This document shows positions 61,621 through 64,000 of a stretch of DNA of 64,000 nt, in pieces. The first letter of the stretch is position 1, and each line of letters begins with the position of its first letter. The notes under the pieces are model-generated. The model was not told the origin of the DNA and searched no databases. It was given only the letters and a program-made list of their open reading frames with translations. Where the stretch lies: positions 87,456,904-87,520,903 of the forward strand of contig NC_030678.2 in the NCBI RefSeq assembly GCF_000004195.4, given 5' to 3'. Source of the stretch: Xenopus tropicalis. Its lineage: Eukaryota > Chordata > Amphibia > Anura > Pipidae. Made by a program: the position numbers and the translations under genes.

Positions 61621-63258
61621 GGTGCATGCAGTTGTTTGCTCAGGATGTATTGCCTTCCACATGCCATGATTACAGCAGTTAGAGTGCAAAGTGCTTTGCT
61701 GCTATTAAGCATTGGATGAATCACAGTGATTTGCCATCTGCCCTTTGATTTTAACAGAGCCTTTTCTGACTTTGTAAACTCCCACTGATAGGCTAGTGAG
61801 TGTATATTTTGGGAAATAAAGGGTTAGCACTTTCATTTGGATACAATCAATCAGAGAGGCAAAGGATGCTTTGTGCTCACTACACTGCCCTTTTAACCAG
61901 TGCTGCATGGTTTTAGATGATTTGAATTACAATGTAAATCTTTTCTACTAGAGGATATGGCCAAGGCGCTGCATAATGGAATTTATTACTTGTGTAACCA
62001 TTGAGTGGCGCGAAGCTGCCAAGACAAGAGAACCTACAAACCTAGAAAAAAGTTGCTCTAAGCCACCCAGCACATCAAGCCTAATTTAAAACAGCCAATC
62101 TCAATTTGCATTCGCTCACCCCTTCACAGAAGTTGATCCAGGTGCCTTGCCCCGGACCCTTCACCCAGGGAAGATTTTTCGACGACTATTTCTTCATTAA
62201 ATTATCACGCGAATCACAGTTTTTCATGGACACTCACCCCACTGATCCGGTGAAGCGCCCCAGACCCGTAGCAATGAGAGACCCAGCAGTCACAAGCACA
62301 ATTTCTCAATTGTTGTAAATAAAGCTATTTTAACACCTCTCTATTCCAATGGACAGAAGCTGCCATCAGAGAAATGTGCTTACAGAGAAGGAAAGCAGAC
62401 TTATAGAGATTCAAATTACAGAAAGATCCCTTATCCAGAAAACCCCAGGTCCAAAGATTCCAGATCCTATACCGGTATACTAAAATCCAAATGTTAGTAT
62501 TTTACTGTACAATAAAATAACATAACCAGATTATTTTTTACTTTCTTAGATTAACAATGCTTAGTTCAGTAGGCTGTAAATCTTAAGCATAATTCCTTCT
62601 CTATAAGCAGTTTTGGGTCTGTCTCCCCTTCAACTTGTTTCCTGGAACCAGCAATCCTTTTCTTCAAATACATATATTTTATGGCACTATCCAGCTCAGT
62701 TTTCCAGCACAAAATGTAAACATTTTATTTTGATAATACTGTTTCTCAGATGCTGCTCTGAGAAAGCATAATAGTTCTGAATTATGGATATATTCAGAAA
62801 TAGCCACACAGTGGAGGTATTAGATGCTACCAGAATAGCACACTGCCTGCAAATCATCTTGATGATGTGGGAAATGGGCAAAACAAATCCTGTCATTTTT
62901 GGACATATTTAGACCAATTTTTTGTTACCTCTAATAAAACACTTCAGGGACCTCTTTAGTGTCAGTATCAACAGAACGTGTGTTTTTTTTTCTTTTAAAT
63001 CTGTATTTATGAAATGCAGAAAGATTAGAGATGCACAGATGTAGCCAAACACATTTGAAATTGATTTTGTGGAGAAATAAAATACCATAGTGCACAAGGC
63101 AGTGTTTTTATTATATAAAGAGATGCTAGGATCAGGTATTGCAGGCCCCTGAGAAGTTAATATATTGTTGGTGCCAAATGTGATAAGAATCAGGTATATT
63201 TAGAGGAACAATATGAAGACAATCGGACAGGTTGCACAAAGCCTACTTTATTTATATA
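61621..63258. other. Intergenic, one unassigned segment
   Basis: At 62100-62335 there is a CpG-containing segment with CCCCGGACCCTTCACC, TTTTTCGACGACTATTTC and CGGTGAAGCGCCCC that ends in TTGTAAATAAAGC, an AATAAA context. It looks like the 3' end of a transcribed unit or LTR, but no family was recognised. The rest is featureless. Confidence 0.35.
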
Positions 63259-63262
63259 GGCC

Positions 63263-64000
63263 ACTGCTGTCCAACTGGCGGCCTGTAACTCCCCTCTTGC
63301 GCCCCCCCACCTGTATTACTGCTTTGATGGCTTACCTTTGTGTAAGCTTTAAATTATATCAGTACTGTGATTAACTGGCCCCCTGCATGGTTCACACCTC
63401 AGATTTATTGTTCACCCACTGCAGTGTTCCCACCTCAGGCTTAAGGTCCCCATACACGGGCCGATTATAGCTGGCAATATCGGTCCCTTGGACCGATTCG
63501 GTAGCTTATCGGCCCGTGTAGGGGCAGAACCGAGGGGCCTGGCCGACCGATATCTGGCCTGAAATTGGCCAGATATCGATCGTCCAGGTTAGAAAATCCA
63601 GTCATTTCAGGGCCAAACGAATTCACTTACATGCCTCCCCGATATCGCCCACCCATAGGTGGGGATATCGGGTGAAGATCCGCCCGTGTATGGCCAGCTT
63701 TAGACTGTAATAACCTACATTGTTTACCTGTTCACACCTCACACAGACTGTAGGAGCAGCGCCAGGATTGTGTCACTGTGTGTACTACCTGCCCTATGCT
63801 GCCTGTGTGTATGGCACATGCAGGCAGATAAGGGCAGGCAGAGCATAGCACACACAGGCAGCATAGGGCAGGCTGAGTATGGCACACACAGGCAGTAAGT
63901 ATGGCACACACAGCAGCATAGGGCAGGCTGAGTATGGAACACACAGCATAGGCATGAGTATGGCACACAGGCAGTATAGGGCAGGCTGAGTATGGCACAC
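63263..64000 (+). mobile_element. hAT-like element with 34-bp minisatellite (copy 3), runs off window
   Basis: Left end CACTGCTGTCCAACTGGCGG. After the nested Harbinger-like MITE (63444-63699) it continues with ACAGACTGTAGGAGCAGCGC and then minisatellite units (GGCAGCATAGGGCAGGCTGA, GTATGGCACACACA) from 63785 to the edge. Minus-strand frames over the array are repeat translations. Confidence 0.75.
63444..63699. mobile_element. Harbinger-like MITE nested in a hAT-like element
   Basis: Left end AGGTCCCCATACACGGGCC, right end complement of AGCTGGCCATACACGGGC, flanked by TTA (63441-63443, 63700-63702). Internal sequence (TCGGTCCCTTGGACCGA, ATATCTGGCCTGAAATTGGC) matches the copy at 31193-31467. 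Confidence 0.85.

Noticed and set aside
61176..61724. 182-codon minus-strand and 153/161-codon plus-strand frames
   Set aside because: All run over the 50-bp minisatellite and are open on both strands at once, as expected of a stop-poor repeat.
63732..64000. Cys-rich minus-strand frames at the right edge
   Set aside because: Same minisatellite as at 11355 and 59787.

Overview
The window is vertebrate nuclear DNA, almost certainly from a clawed frog (Xenopus or a close pipid). The evidence is large AT-rich introns, T2-type MITEs that begin TTAAAGGAA between TTAA duplications, many GGGGC(T/C)-ended MITEs with TTA-type duplications, and LINE 3' ends reading TTACATAG. I cannot separate X. tropicalis from X. 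laevis.

One protein-coding gene is readable: the 3' two-thirds of ADGRB2 (BAI2, brain-specific angiogenesis inhibitor 2), an adhesion GPCR on the + strand. Twenty-two exons between 2780 and 47659 join in frame to 961 codons including the stop. They give the GAIN domain, the GPS motif, seven membrane segments, the long cytoplasmic tail and a C-terminal QTEV PDZ ligand. The N-terminal exons (signal peptide, CUB-like region, thrombospondin repeats) lie upstream of base 1. Every junction keeps phase with AG/GT borders. One exon (40574-40669, 96 nt) is a cassette in the third intracellular loop; skipping it also keeps the frame.

By region: 1-11063 holds the extracellular (GAIN) exons among MITEs, a 21-bp minisatellite and a nested palindromic insertion. 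11064-16573 is one large intron with a hAT-like element carrying a 34-bp minisatellite and a broken CR1/L2-like LINE. 16574-26326 has the GPS exon, decayed gag-like fragments and TM1. 26797-41775 has TM2-TM7, with a Harbinger-type MITE, a Tc1 relic and a T2-MITE in introns. 42587-47659 encodes the cytoplasmic tail, followed by a 3' UTR. 48359-64000 is intergenic: hAT- and Harbinger-like MITEs, a 50-bp minisatellite that is open in several frames, and one element nested inside another at the right edge. No other gene was recognised there.

The most interesting points are a Gln in place of the catalytic His at the GAIN cleavage site, the conserved cysteine-containing loop-3 cassette exon, a 13-residue insertion in the tail, and a palindromic insertion with a 15-bp target duplication that looks like a Penelope-type remnant with a decayed hammerhead core. 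I found no clearly new multi-gene system.
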